From Equus caballus (lineage: Eukaryota > Chordata > Mammalia > Perissodactyla > Equidae): a stretch of 64,000 nucleotides of DNA. Of this stretch, positions 21,525 through 33,061 are shown piece by piece (position 1 is the first letter of the stretch; each line of letters opens with the position of its first letter). Under the pieces are notes generated by a model. It saw only the letters and a list, made by a program, of their open reading frames with translations, had not been told where the DNA came from and did not search any database. The translations under genes and the position numbers were made by a program. The stretch covers positions 122,128,001 through 122,192,000 of the forward strand of contig NC_091684.1 of the NCBI RefSeq assembly GCF_041296265.1, given 5' to 3'.

Positions 21525-21659
21525 GTGGGATCTCCGAGCAAAGCTTGCCGTCGCCCAAGAAGAGAAGACCTTCCTGTCGTTTGTGGAGCGGAGACGCGAG
21601 GGAATCCCGCAAGAAGCGTGGCTTCGGGTGCGCCCCGTGCCCGTGGCTCGCTGAGGCTG
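21525..21659 (+). ncRNA. Candidate host exon, B type, unit 4
   Basis: Exon body unchanged; donor context GGTAAGGAGCC as in unit 3. Confidence 0.65.
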
Positions 21660-21879
21660 GTAAGGAGCCCCCTGCACCCAGTTCGTGCCGTTGGCCCTGG
21701 GAGTCCCAGACCGCGCTGAGAGGCTTCTAGCCCGCGGGTCCCCGGGGGCGTGCGGAGCTGGCGCTCTGAGGGTGGGTCGACAGTTGCCCTTGCTCAGGGG
21801 CTTGGCTCGGGATTCTCCGGGCCGCTGGCCGACCCTGAGGTGATGGGCTCACCCGCCGAGCCCCGCCAGCTGCCCCGAA

Positions 21880-21985
21880 GGTGCTCGGATCGATGATGAC
21901 TCCCTCAAATGCATTCCTTGGAAATCTGAACAAAATGAGTGAGAACTCACTACCGTCGTTCTCGCCGAGACTGAGGTCCAGCACC
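21880..21985 (+). ncRNA. SNORD116: SNORD116, class B, copy 4 (box D flank variant)
   Basis: Shares the GAGACTGAGG variant with the copy at 16,342, and only with that copy. Otherwise a standard class B snoRNA. Confidence 0.95.
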
Positions 21986-24046
21986 TGGTCTTCTCCGGGG
22001 GTGAGAGGAGTGAGGGACAGCTTCTGGTTGATGACACTCGCGCAGAGCCCGCCCAGGGCCTCAGCGTGTGGGCGTCTGCCGTGTTTGCACCGGGAGCGTG
22101 ACCGCATGAGCTGGACGTTTGCGACTCGGAGGGACTTGCTTGAATGGCCGGCCTCTGCTGGCGCGGCGCCCGGGTCGCATGGGCGTCTTTAGAGTCGGAG
22201 AGTGTGGCGTTGGCATGGGCCCGGCCCGTGGTTGGCGCTGAGTACGCGCTGGCCCGGTTCTGGCCTGAGCCGTTGCCCCGGGGGGCGTGGCGGGTGGGGT
22301 GGCGGTCCGTGTCTGGAGGCCGAACAGCCGAGTCTTCCCTGGGTTCCGTTCGGAGCCTCGGTTTGGGCCGGGCAAGCCGCAGCGCCTGTGGTTGCCTTCT
22401 GGCTTGGTGAGGAGGTGTGATGGGCCCGTGGTTTTGGCGGCGGGGGCAGCGGCCCTAGGCCGCAGCGCTGCAGCTGGCAGCTCCTGTGTGTCACCTGCTC
22501 ACCCGGGCCACACACAGCTGGCCAAAGGTGGCCCTGGCGCTGACGTCCAGGCAGTGTGGTGGCTGACAGGGCGGGCAGGAAGGAAAGGGAGCGGAGGGGA
22601 GCGGCCGTAGTGCGGTTCCACGGGCTTGCACAGGATGTACCCTCTTGTTGGGTTGCGACCGCCGTCGCGGTCTTGCCAGGGGTGGCGTTGGGTCCCAAGG
22701 GGGCTGCCGGTTGTTGCCTGCCAGGGAAGGCTCGGCTGCGGTAGATGACCTGTGCGGTAGACGGCGTCGCGCCCCCGGGAGGTTCGGCCCCCAGTGTTTG
22801 TCGTCCTAGCGCCTTGAAGAGACCCACAGGCCCGCGACTGGCCACCGGCCCCGTCTGCTCCGGATTGCTGAGGCGGACAATCTCTTTGACCCTGCGCCCC
22901 CTCGGGTCCGGCGCTTGCCAGGTGAAGGCGTTGCTGCAGGAAGGTTCGCTCTTCCTGGCCCGGGGGGCTCCTGTGGTCCCGGGCGTGCCGGGGAGCGGGG
23001 CCAGGGGGCGGTGTGGGGCGTCGGGGGGGGTGGGGGGGCGTGCGCGAGGGGTGGTTAAGAGCGGTGTGCGGAAGCCTGCGGGCGTGGCAGCGACCCGAGG
23101 GTGCTGCGATCCTGGGCGCCCTGCCCCGGACGCACGTCCAGCGTGGAGGAGGAGCACGTCTCCTTGTGTGGGAGCGGTGTCCTAGTTTCATTCTTTGCCT
23201 TGTCTTCCAGGAGGAGGCAGCGTTTGTGCTCTGTGAGGTCGTCTGTGGTGTTCTGGGGCCGAAGGAGGGGGTCATAGGTCGAGTGCGACGCGGTCGACTT
23301 GGGCAAAGTCATAATGCCTTGACGGCTGTCGTCCGGGAGGCTCCCTGCCCGCCTGGCGCGCGAGGTGTTGGAGGCTACACCTTGGGGGACTTGCTGTGCA
23401 GGCGTGAGGGGGCTTCCCCTTTGGAGCAGGGAGCCGCGGGGTTGAACGTTTCCTCGAAGGCCAGCGCCCCGCAACCCGCAGGCGGTGGAAATGCCGCGTC
23501 GCTGCGTGGGAATTGGCTGTGGTCTGAGACGGGTCTTGCCCCGGGTCTCGGTGGCTGTGACCAGCCGTTGCAGCGGGGTTCCCTGCTGGCCCGCCCAGGG
23601 CGTCTTGGCTTAGATAGCCCAGACCGGAGTGCGGCCTGAAGGCGTCGGGCCCCTGGAGGTTCAGACGGGCTGCTTCTGTTGCGCCGCCCGTGGGCGAGTG
23701 GTGCCGGCTCTCGTGTCAGCCCTGTTGTCCTGGCGGTAGCCAGGTAGCATTACCATCAAGTGCCGTTCCCCCCGGCCCAGCTCGCGGGGACACGCTGGCC
23801 ACGTTGACCTCACATCCACGGTCAGCGTGAGGGTGTAGGTGGATGGTCCGTGTCCTTTGCTCAGAAGGAGTGGCGCTCAGAGAGGGAGTCCGGGGCCGAT
23901 TGCAGCAGCCTCTAGCGGTGCGAGTTGGCGTCCTTCCTTGGGAAGTCACCGGGCTTCCGCGTGGGGTGGCAGGGCACGAGGTCAGGCATCTGTGAGGACG
24001 GCGTGCTTTCCCGGGTGCTGAGGCCACCGCACACGGAAGCCCGCAG

Positions 24047-24062
24047 GCACGCACGCGCGCAA

Positions 24063-24093
<31 letters not shown>

Positions 24094-24114
24094 CACACAC
24101 ACACACAGGTGCAC
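24047..24114 (+). repeat. Interrupted CA tract, unit 5
   Basis: Same 68-bp allele as unit 4. Confidence 0.95.
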
Positions 24115-24293
24115 AGGCCTGCGCATCTGCCTACACTCGGGATATCACACGCGCCTTCGGTCATCCCGAAGGGATAGAGGTACAGGGCAAGCAGATGCAA
24201 GGGTGCCGCGGGGGGAACTGTGGCACGGATCCTGTCTTCTGACCAGCTGGGCACGTTTCTGAAGCATGCGTGTGCTTTCTCTACACTCCTCAG

Positions 24294-24432
24294 GTGGAAG
24301 TGCCGTGCAAAGCTCGCTGCCGCCCACCGACAGAAGAAGACCCTTCGTGTCCCGTGACGAGCGCAGGTGCGAGGCAGTCGCGGCGGAAGTGTGGCCCGGG
24401 ATGCGCACCACGCCCTCGGACGGCCCAGGACG
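24294..24432 (+). ncRNA. Candidate host exon, A type, unit 5
   Basis: Unchanged copy of the A-type exon. Confidence 0.5.
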
Positions 24433-24679
24433 GTCAGCATTGCTTTGTCCCAAGTTCGGCCTCTCGCCCTGAGGGCTTCGCTAGACCTGCCTCAGAGGCT
24501 TCTTGGGCGCGTGTGCCCGGGGGCCCGCGGCGTCGTGCTCTGAGGGCGGACTGACTGTTGCCCCTGCTCCGGCGGGGCTCGGCTCTGGATTCTCCAGGCC
24601 GCTGGCGCCCATGAGGCGATCGGCTCGCCCGCTGCGGAGCCCCCCAGCCTGCCTGGTTAGTTTGTCCAGGTTGGCAGAA

Positions 24680-24786
24680 CGTGCTCGGATCGATGATGAC
24701 TCCCTCATATGCATTCCTTGGAAAATCTGAACAAAATGAGTGAGAACTCACTACCGTCGTTCTCATCGAAACTGAGGTCCGGCACG
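24680..24786 (+). ncRNA. SNORD116: SNORD116, class A, copy 5
   Basis: Class A snoRNA of unit 5, intact and without seen differences. Confidence 0.95.
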
Positions 24787-27062
24787 TTGTCTTCCCCAGG
24801 CATGGCAGGAGTGAGGGACCGCTTCCCCTTGAGCGCACTGGGACGGGCACGGGCACCACGCCGGGCGTCCGCATTTGGGAGCCGTGGCATCTGGGGGTCC
24901 TTCCTCTCACCGCGTGAGGGGGGTGTCCGTCAGTCGGCGGTGCTTGGTTGAACGGCCTGTGGCTGAGGGCCGTGGCTGGCAGCTCGCATCCTAGGTTGGG
25001 AAGTCGGAGAGTGTGGCGCTGGCACAGGCCCCGTGAGCTCGGGGCCTTGTGGCTGTGTGGGCCTGGTTCCCGCTGGGGACGAAGGCCCCGGGGGTCTGCG
25101 TCTCAGAGCTGAGCAGTAAGCAGTGGAAGGTCGCGTGGTTTCTGATGAGAGCCCCGGGCCAGGCGGGCGGCCGTCAGCTGTTCTTGCCTTTTGGCTTGGT
25201 GAGGCAGTTGGAGCACCCCTCGCGGTTTGGGGCGCCGCCGGAGGGGTGAGACTTTGGTGCTGCAGCTTGGGGCTCCTCTAGTTCTCCGGCTCGCCCAGTC
25301 CACGCCAAGGTGCCCAAACGGGGACCGGGCTGTGGGCCTGGCACTCAGGTCAAGACACTGTGGTGGCTGATGGCCTGGTCGTGGGGAGCTGGGGGGGAAG
25401 AAGAGCACGGAGAGGACAGGTCACAGTGTGATGCCGTGGGCTTCCGTGGGACGTGCTGCCTCGTTGTGTTCCGAGCGCTGGCAGCGGCTTGTCGGGAACG
25501 TGCCCTGGCTCTGACGGGGCTGGCGATTGGTGCGTGCCGGGGAAGGCTGGAGGCTTGAAGGCCCGGGGGTGTGCACTGTGGTCGGTGACCTTTGTGGCAG
25601 ATGGCGGGCCTTGTTCCAGAGCGGGGGCGCTCTCCGGTTCTCTCCACGGTTCCTTGAAGAGGGGCCCGGCACGTGACTGCCGGCCGGCCGGCCGCCGCTG
25701 CTCATCGATTGCTTGGGCGACCGTGGCCTTGGATCCTCCGCCGTCTCAGGCGCGGGGTCTCCGAGGAGAAAGCGTTCCTCCAGCACGGTCCGATTTTCCT
25801 GGCGCGGTTCGCCTCATGCCTCGTCGCAGGGCTTTAGGTTTCTTCGTGGAAGCCTGTGGGCCTGGCGGAGACGGCGGGTGCCGTGACCCGAGCTGCCCTG
25901 CCGCGCACAGACGTCCGCCTTGGAAAACGTCCGCCTCTCCATGGGTGGCGGGGGCGGGGTGTGTGTGTGCTCGTTCCGTGCCTCCTCTTGCCTTCGTGGA
26001 CAGAGCCATCCTTGGGGCCGTGTGAGGTCGTTTGTGGTGTTACAGGTGCCGAGGGAGGGTCCAGACGTTGAACGTGACGGGTCGAGTCCCGTACGCACAG
26101 TCGAGATTCCCTCGTGGCCGTCCTCCCCGGGGCTCCCTGGCCGCCACGTGTGTGTAGGGTTTGAGGTCCTGCTTGGGGGACTTGCCTCGCAGGCCTGAGG
26201 TGGGCCAGGCAGCGCGTGGGTGGGAAGGAGTCCTGGAAGGCCGGGGTCCAGAAAGCGGGCCCGCTGTGGTAACGCCAGGTCCCTGGACGGGAGTGGGCTC
26301 CAGGTTCAGTCGGGTCTTAGCGTGGGTCGTGGTGGCCACAGACCACCTCTTCCTGGCACTTCCCCTGCCGCTGGCACCGCTGAGGGCGTGGGTGTAGCCT
26401 CAGTCAGCAGGAAGAGGCGCCTGGCCCCCGGTCCCCCGGTGGCGTGGCCACTGGAGATCAGGAGGGGCTGCTGCTTCTGCCCTCTAGCCCGTGTCCCAGC
26501 GGCGCCAGCCTTCGAGTGGTGTAGGCGCTTTACGTGGTTCAGGTCCAGCAGTGGTCGGCGCGTTTCCGTCGGGCGCGGTTCGCGTGGCACGGCGTGCGGG
26601 GACAGCGGGCGCCCACGGTCGGGCGGAGGGTGAACCTGCTGGAGTGTCGTGTTCCGGTGTTCAGAGGCAGGGGCTGTGAGAGAGGGAGCCTGCGGCCTAT
26701 TTCAGCAGGCCGAAAGGGCAGAGGTGAGCCGCCGGGCGAGTCGAGGTCAAAGCCGCCAGCGCGAGCTCTTGGTCTCGCGGCAGGGCCTGAGGCCAGGGAT
26801 GTGTGCGGAAGACGTGCTTCTTCAGGGGCTCGGGCCCCGCGCACCCGAAGACACGCACACGCGCCCGCCTGCGCGCCTTCCTGCGCTTGTGCTGTCACAC
26901 ACGCCTTCTTGTCACACCTGAGGGGAAGAGGTAGAGGCCAAGAAGATGCAAGGCTTGCCCCGGGGCGGGGAGTCGGGGTGGAACCCTTGGCCTGGCTCTG
27001 GTTACCTGAGAGCCTGGCTGGGTCGCTGAGGCGTGCGCCTGCGATTGCTCTGCACTTCCCAG

Positions 27063-27197
27063 GTGGGATCTCCGAGCAAAGCTTGCCGTCGCCCAAGAAG
27101 AGAAGACCTTCCTGTCGTTTGTGGAGCGGAGACGCGAGGGAATCCCGCAAGAAGCGTGGCTTCGGGTGCGCCCCGTGCCCGTGGCTCGCTGAGGCTG
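27063..27197 (+). ncRNA. Candidate host exon, B type, unit 5
   Basis: Exon body unchanged; donor context GGTAAGGAGCC as in units 3 and 4. Confidence 0.65.
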
Positions 27198-27417
27198 GTA
27201 AGGAGCCCCCTGCACCCAGTTCGTGCCGTTGGCCCTGGGAGTCCCAGACCGCGCTGAGAGGCTTCTAGCCCGCGGGTCCCCGGGGGCGTGCGGAGCTGGC
27301 GCTCTGAGGGTGGGTCGACAGTTGCCCTTGCTCAGGGGCTTGGCTCGGGATTCTCCGGGCCGCTGGCCGACCCTGAGGTGATGGGCTCACCCGCCGAGCC
27401 CCGCCAGCTGCCCCGAA

Positions 27418-27523
27418 GGTGCTCGGATCGATGATGACTCCCTCAAATGCATTCCTTGGAAATCTGAACAAAATGAGTGAGAACTCACTACCGTCGTTCT
27501 CGCCGAGCCTGAGGTCCAGCACC
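27418..27523 (+). ncRNA. SNORD116: SNORD116, class B, copy 5
   Basis: Class B with the common GAGCCTGAGG form. All boxes are intact. Confidence 0.95.
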
Positions 27524-29584
27524 TGGTCTTCTCCGGGGGTGAGAGGAGTGAGGGACAGCTTCTGGTTGATGACACTCGCGCAGAGCCCGCCCAGGGCCTC
27601 AGCGTGTGGGCGTCTGCCGTGTTTGCACCGGGAGCGTGACCGCATGAGCTGGACGTTTGCGACTCGGAGGGACTTGCTTGAATGGCCGGCCTCTGCTGGC
27701 GCGGCGCCCGGGTCGCATGGGCGTCTTTAGAGTCGGAGAGTGTGGCGTTGGCATGGGCCCGGCCCGTGGTTGGCGCTGAGTACGCGCTGGCCCGGTTCTG
27801 GCCTGAGCCGTTGCCCCGGGGGGCGTGGCGGGTGGGGTGGCGGTCCGTGTCTGGAGGCCGAACAGCCGAGTCTTCCCTGGGTTCCGTTCGGAGCCTCGGT
27901 TTGGGCCGGGCAAGCCGCAGCGCCTGTGGTTGCCTTCTGGCTTGGTGAGGAGGTGTGATGGGCCCGTGGTTTTGGCGGCGGGGGCAGCGGCCCTAGGCCG
28001 CAGCGCTGCAGCTGGCAGCTCCTGTGTGTCACCTGCTCACCCGGGCCACACACAGCTGGCCAAAGGTGGCCCTGGCGCTGACGTCCAGGCAGTGTGGTGG
28101 CTGACAGGGCGGGCAGGAAGGAAAGGGAGCGGAGGGGAGCGGCCGTAGTGCGGTTCCACGGGCTTGCACAGGATGTACCCTCTTGTTGGGTTGCGACCGC
28201 CGTCGCGGTCTTGCCAGGGGTGGCGTTGGGTCCCAAGGGGGCTGCCGGTTGTTGCCTGCCAGGGAAGGCTCGGCTGCGGTAGATGACCTGTGCGGTAGAC
28301 GGCGTCGCGCCCCCGGGAGGTTCGGCCCCCAGTGTTTGTCGTCCTAGCGCCTTGAAGAGACCCACAGGCCCGCGACTGGCCACCGGCCCCGTCTGCTCCG
28401 GATTGCTGAGGCGGACAATCTCTTTGACCCTGCGCCCCCTCGGGTCCGGCGCTTGCCAGGTGAAGGCGTTGCTGCAGGAAGGTTCGCTCTTCCTGGCCCG
28501 GGGGGCTCCTGTGGTCCCGGGCGTGCCGGGGAGCGGGGCCAGGGGGCGGTGTGGGGCGTCGGGGGGGGTGGGGGGGCGTGCGCGAGGGGTGGTTAAGAGC
28601 GGTGTGCGGAAGCCTGCGGGCGTGGCAGCGACCCGAGGGTGCTGCGATCCTGGGCGCCCTGCCCCGGACGCACGTCCAGCGTGGAGGAGGAGCACGTCTC
28701 CTTGTGTGGGAGCGGTGTCCTAGTTTCATTCTTTGCCTTGTCTTCCAGGAGGAGGCAGCGTTTGTGCTCTGTGAGGTCGTCTGTGGTGTTCTGGGGCCGA
28801 AGGAGGGGGTCATAGGTCGAGTGCGACGCGGTCGACTTGGGCAAAGTCATAATGCCTTGACGGCTGTCGTCCGGGAGGCTCCCTGCCCGCCTGGCGCGCG
28901 AGGTGTTGGAGGCTACACCTTGGGGGACTTGCTGTGCAGGCGTGAGGGGGCTTCCCCTTTGGAGCAGGGAGCCGCGGGGTTGAACGTTTCCTCGAAGGCC
29001 AGCGCCCCGCAACCCGCAGGCGGTGGAAATGCCGCGTCGCTGCGTGGGAATTGGCTGTGGTCTGAGACGGGTCTTGCCCCGGGTCTCGGTGGCTGTGACC
29101 AGCCGTTGCAGCGGGGTTCCCTGCTGGCCCGCCCAGGGCGTCTTGGCTTAGATAGCCCAGACCGGAGTGCGGCCTGAAGGCGTCGGGCCCCTGGAGGTTC
29201 AGACGGGCTGCTTCTGTTGCGCCGCCCGTGGGCGAGTGGTGCCGGCTCTCGTGTCAGCCCTGTTGTCCTGGCGGTAGCCAGGTAGCATTACCATCAAGTG
29301 CCGTTCCCCCCGGCCCAGCTCGCGGGGACACGCTGGCCACGTTGACCTCACATCCACGGTCAGCGTGAGGGTGTAGGTGGATGGTCCGTGTCCTTTGCTC
29401 AGAAGGAGTGGCGCTCAGAGAGGGAGTCCGGGGCCGATTGCAGCAGCCTCTAGCGGTGCGAGTTGGCGTCCTTCCTTGGGAAGTCACCGGGCTTCCGCGT
29501 GGGGTGGCAGGGCACGAGGTCAGGCATCTGTGAGGACGGCGTGCTTTCCCGGGTGCTGAGGCCACCGCACACGGAAGCCCGCAG

Positions 29585-29600
29585 GCACGCACGCGCGCAA

Positions 29601-29631
<31 letters not shown>

Positions 29632-29652
29632 CACACACACACACAGGTGCAC
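29585..29652 (+). repeat. Interrupted CA tract, unit 6
   Basis: Same 68-bp allele as units 4 and 5, showing very recent common origin of these three copies. Confidence 0.95.
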
Positions 29653-29831
29653 AGGCCTGCGCATCTGCCTACACTCGGGATATCACACGCGCCTTCGGTC
29701 ATCCCGAAGGGATAGAGGTACAGGGCAAGCAGATGCAAGGGTGCCGCGGGGGGAACTGTGGCACGGATCCTGTCTTCTGACCAGCTGGGCACGTTTCTGA
29801 AGCATGCGTGTGCTTTCTCTACACTCCTCAG

Positions 29832-29970
29832 GTGGAAGTGCCGTGCAAAGCTCGCTGCCGCCCACCGACAGAAGAAGACCCTTCGTGTCCCGTGACGAGC
29901 GCAGGTGCGAGGCAGTCGCGGCGGAAGTGTGGCCCGGGATGCGCACCACGCCCTCGGACGGCCCAGGACG
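29832..29970 (+). ncRNA. Candidate host exon, A type, unit 6
   Basis: Unchanged copy of the A-type exon. Confidence 0.5.
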
Positions 29971-30217
29971 GTCAGCATTGCTTTGTCCCAAGTTCGGCCT
30001 CTCGCCCTGAGGGCTTCGCTAGACCTGCCTCAGAGGCTTCTTGGGCGCGTGTGCCCGGGGGCCCGCGGCGTCGTGCTCTGAGGGCGGACTGACTGTTGCC
30101 CCTGCTCCGGCGGGGCTCGGCTCTGGATTCTCCAGGCCGCTGGCGCCCATGAGGCGATCGGCTCGCCCGCTGCGGAGCCCCCCAGCCTGCCTGGTTAGTT
30201 TGTCCAGGTTGGCAGAA

Positions 30218-30324
30218 CGTGCTCGGATCGATGATGACTCCCTCATATGCATTCCTTGGAAAATCTGAACAAAATGAGTGAGAACTCACTACCGTCGTTC
30301 TCATCGAAACTGAGGTCCGGCACG
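30218..30324 (+). ncRNA. SNORD116: SNORD116, class A, copy 6
   Basis: Class A snoRNA of unit 6, intact and without seen differences. Confidence 0.95.
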
Positions 30325-32600
30325 TTGTCTTCCCCAGGCATGGCAGGAGTGAGGGACCGCTTCCCCTTGAGCGCACTGGGACGGGCACGGGCACCACGCC
30401 GGGCGTCCGCATTTGGGAGCCGTGGCATCTGGGGGTCCTTCCTCTCACCGCGTGAGGGGGGTGTCCGTCAGTCGGCGGTGCTTGGTTGAACGGCCTGTGG
30501 CTGAGGGCCGTGGCTGGCAGCTCGCATCCTAGGTTGGGAAGTCGGAGAGTGTGGCGCTGGCACAGGCCCCGTGAGCTCGGGGCCTTGTGGCTGTGTGGGC
30601 CTGGTTCCCGCTGGGGACGAAGGCCCCGGGGGTCTGCGTCTCAGAGCTGAGCAGTAAGCAGTGGAAGGTCGCGTGGTTTCTGATGAGAGCCCCGGGCCAG
30701 GCGGGCGGCCGTCAGCTGTTCTTGCCTTTTGGCTTGGTGAGGCAGTTGGAGCACCCCTCGCGGTTTGGGGCGCCGCCGGAGGGGTGAGACTTTGGTGCTG
30801 CAGCTTGGGGCTCCTCTAGTTCTCCGGCTCGCCCAGTCCACGCCAAGGTGCCCAAACGGGGACCGGGCTGTGGGCCTGGCACTCAGGTCAAGACACTGTG
30901 GTGGCTGATGGCCTGGTCGTGGGGAGCTGGGGGGGAAGAAGAGCACGGAGAGGACAGGTCACAGTGTGATGCCGTGGGCTTCCGTGGGACGTGCTGCCTC
31001 GTTGTGTTCCGAGCGCTGGCAGCGGCTTGTCGGGAACGTGCCCTGGCTCTGACGGGGCTGGCGATTGGTGCGTGCCGGGGAAGGCTGGAGGCTTGAAGGC
31101 CCGGGGGTGTGCACTGTGGTCGGTGACCTTTGTGGCAGATGGCGGGCCTTGTTCCAGAGCGGGGGCGCTCTCCGGTTCTCTCCACGGTTCCTTGAAGAGG
31201 GGCCCGGCACGTGACTGCCGGCCGGCCGGCCGCCGCTGCTCATCGATTGCTTGGGCGACCGTGGCCTTGGATCCTCCGCCGTCTCAGGCGCGGGGTCTCC
31301 GAGGAGAAAGCGTTCCTCCAGCACGGTCCGATTTTCCTGGCGCGGTTCGCCTCATGCCTCGTCGCAGGGCTTTAGGTTTCTTCGTGGAAGCCTGTGGGCC
31401 TGGCGGAGACGGCGGGTGCCGTGACCCGAGCTGCCCTGCCGCGCACAGACGTCCGCCTTGGAAAACGTCCGCCTCTCCATGGGTGGCGGGGGCGGGGTGT
31501 GTGTGTGCTCGTTCCGTGCCTCCTCTTGCCTTCGTGGACAGAGCCATCCTTGGGGCCGTGTGAGGTCGTTTGTGGTGTTACAGGTGCCGAGGGAGGGTCC
31601 AGACGTTGAACGTGACGGGTCGAGTCCCGTACGCACAGTCGAGATTCCCTCGTGGCCGTCCTCCCCGGGGCTCCCTGGCCGCCACGTGTGTGTAGGGTTT
31701 GAGGTCCTGCTTGGGGGACTTGCCTCGCAGGCCTGAGGTGGGCCAGGCAGCGCGTGGGTGGGAAGGAGTCCTGGAAGGCCGGGGTCCAGAAAGCGGGCCC
31801 GCTGTGGTAACGCCAGGTCCCTGGACGGGAGTGGGCTCCAGGTTCAGTCGGGTCTTAGCGTGGGTCGTGGTGGCCACAGACCACCTCTTCCTGGCACTTC
31901 CCCTGCCGCTGGCACCGCTGAGGGCGTGGGTGTAGCCTCAGTCAGCAGGAAGAGGCGCCTGGCCCCCGGTCCCCCGGTGGCGTGGCCACTGGAGATCAGG
32001 AGGGGCTGCTGCTTCTGCCCTCTAGCCCGTGTCCCAGCGGCGCCAGCCTTCGAGTGGTGTAGGCGCTTTACGTGGTTCAGGTCCAGCAGTGGTCGGCGCG
32101 TTTCCGTCGGGCGCGGTTCGCGTGGCACGGCGTGCGGGGACAGCGGGCGCCCACGGTCGGGCGGAGGGTGAACCTGCTGGAGTGTCGTGTTCCGGTGTTC
32201 AGAGGCAGGGGCTGTGAGAGAGGGAGCCTGCGGCCTATTTCAGCAGGCCGAAAGGGCAGAGGTGAGCCGCCGGGCGAGTCGAGGTCAAAGCCGCCAGCGC
32301 GAGCTCTTGGTCTCGCGGCAGGGCCTGAGGCCAGGGATGTGTGCGGAAGACGTGCTTCTTCAGGGGCTCGGGCCCCGCGCACCCGAAGACACGCACACGC
32401 GCCCGCCTGCGCGCCTTCCTGCGCTTGTGCTGTCACACACGCCTTCTTGTCACACCTGAGGGGAAGAGGTAGAGGCCAAGAAGATGCAAGGCTTGCCCCG
32501 GGGCGGGGAGTCGGGGTGGAACCCTTGGCCTGGCTCTGGTTACCTGAGAGCCTGGCTGGGTCGCTGAGGCGTGCGCCTGCGATTGCTCTGCACTTCCCAG

Positions 32601-32735
32601 GTGGGATCTCCGAGCAAAGCTTGCCGTCGCCCAAGAAGAGAAGACCTTCCTGTCGTTTGTGGAGCGGAGACGCGAGGGAATCCCGCAAGAAGCGTGGCTT
32701 CGGGTGCGCCCCGTGCCCGTGGCTCGCTGAGGCTG
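32601..32735 (+). ncRNA. Candidate host exon, B type, unit 6
   Basis: Exon body unchanged; donor context back to GGTAAGGATCC. Confidence 0.65.
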
Positions 32736-32955
32736 GTAAGGATCCCCCTGCACCCAGTTCGTGCCGTTGGCCCTGGGAGTCCCAGACCGCGCTGAGAGGC
32801 TTCTAGCCCGCGGGTCCCCGGGGGCGTGCGGAGCTGGCGCTCTGAGGGTGGGTCGACAGTTGCCCTTGCTCAGGGGCTTGGCTCGGGATTCTCCGGGCCG
32901 CTGGCCGACCCTGAGGTGATGGGCTCACCCGCCGAGCCCCGCCAGCTGCCCCGAA

Positions 32956-33061
32956 GGTGCTCGGATCGATGATGACTCCCTCAAATGCATTCCTTGGAAA
33001 TCTGAACAAAATGAGTGAGAACTCACTACCGTCGTTCTCGCCGAGCCTGAGGTCCAGCACC
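32956..33061 (+). ncRNA. SNORD116: SNORD116, class B, copy 6
   Basis: Class B with the common GAGCCTGAGG form. All boxes are intact. Confidence 0.95.

Larger units (their letters stand above)
16595..22132 (+). repeat. Array unit 4, 5,538 bp
   Basis: Carries the interrupted CA tract (a CGCA step inside the CA run) and the GTCGAGTGCGACG variant also present in units 5 and 6. Its B snoRNA has the GAGACTGAGG form seen only here and in unit 3, so the unit is mosaic with respect to its neighbours. Confidence 0.97.
22133..27670 (+). repeat. Array unit 5, 5,538 bp
   Basis: The A half matches units 4 and 6, including the CA-tract structure. The B exon donor context reads GGTAAGGAGCCC as in units 3 and 4, but the B snoRNA has the GAGCCTGAGG form of units 1, 2, 6 and 7. 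A recombination or conversion boundary therefore lies between the exon and the snoRNA. Confidence 0.97.
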
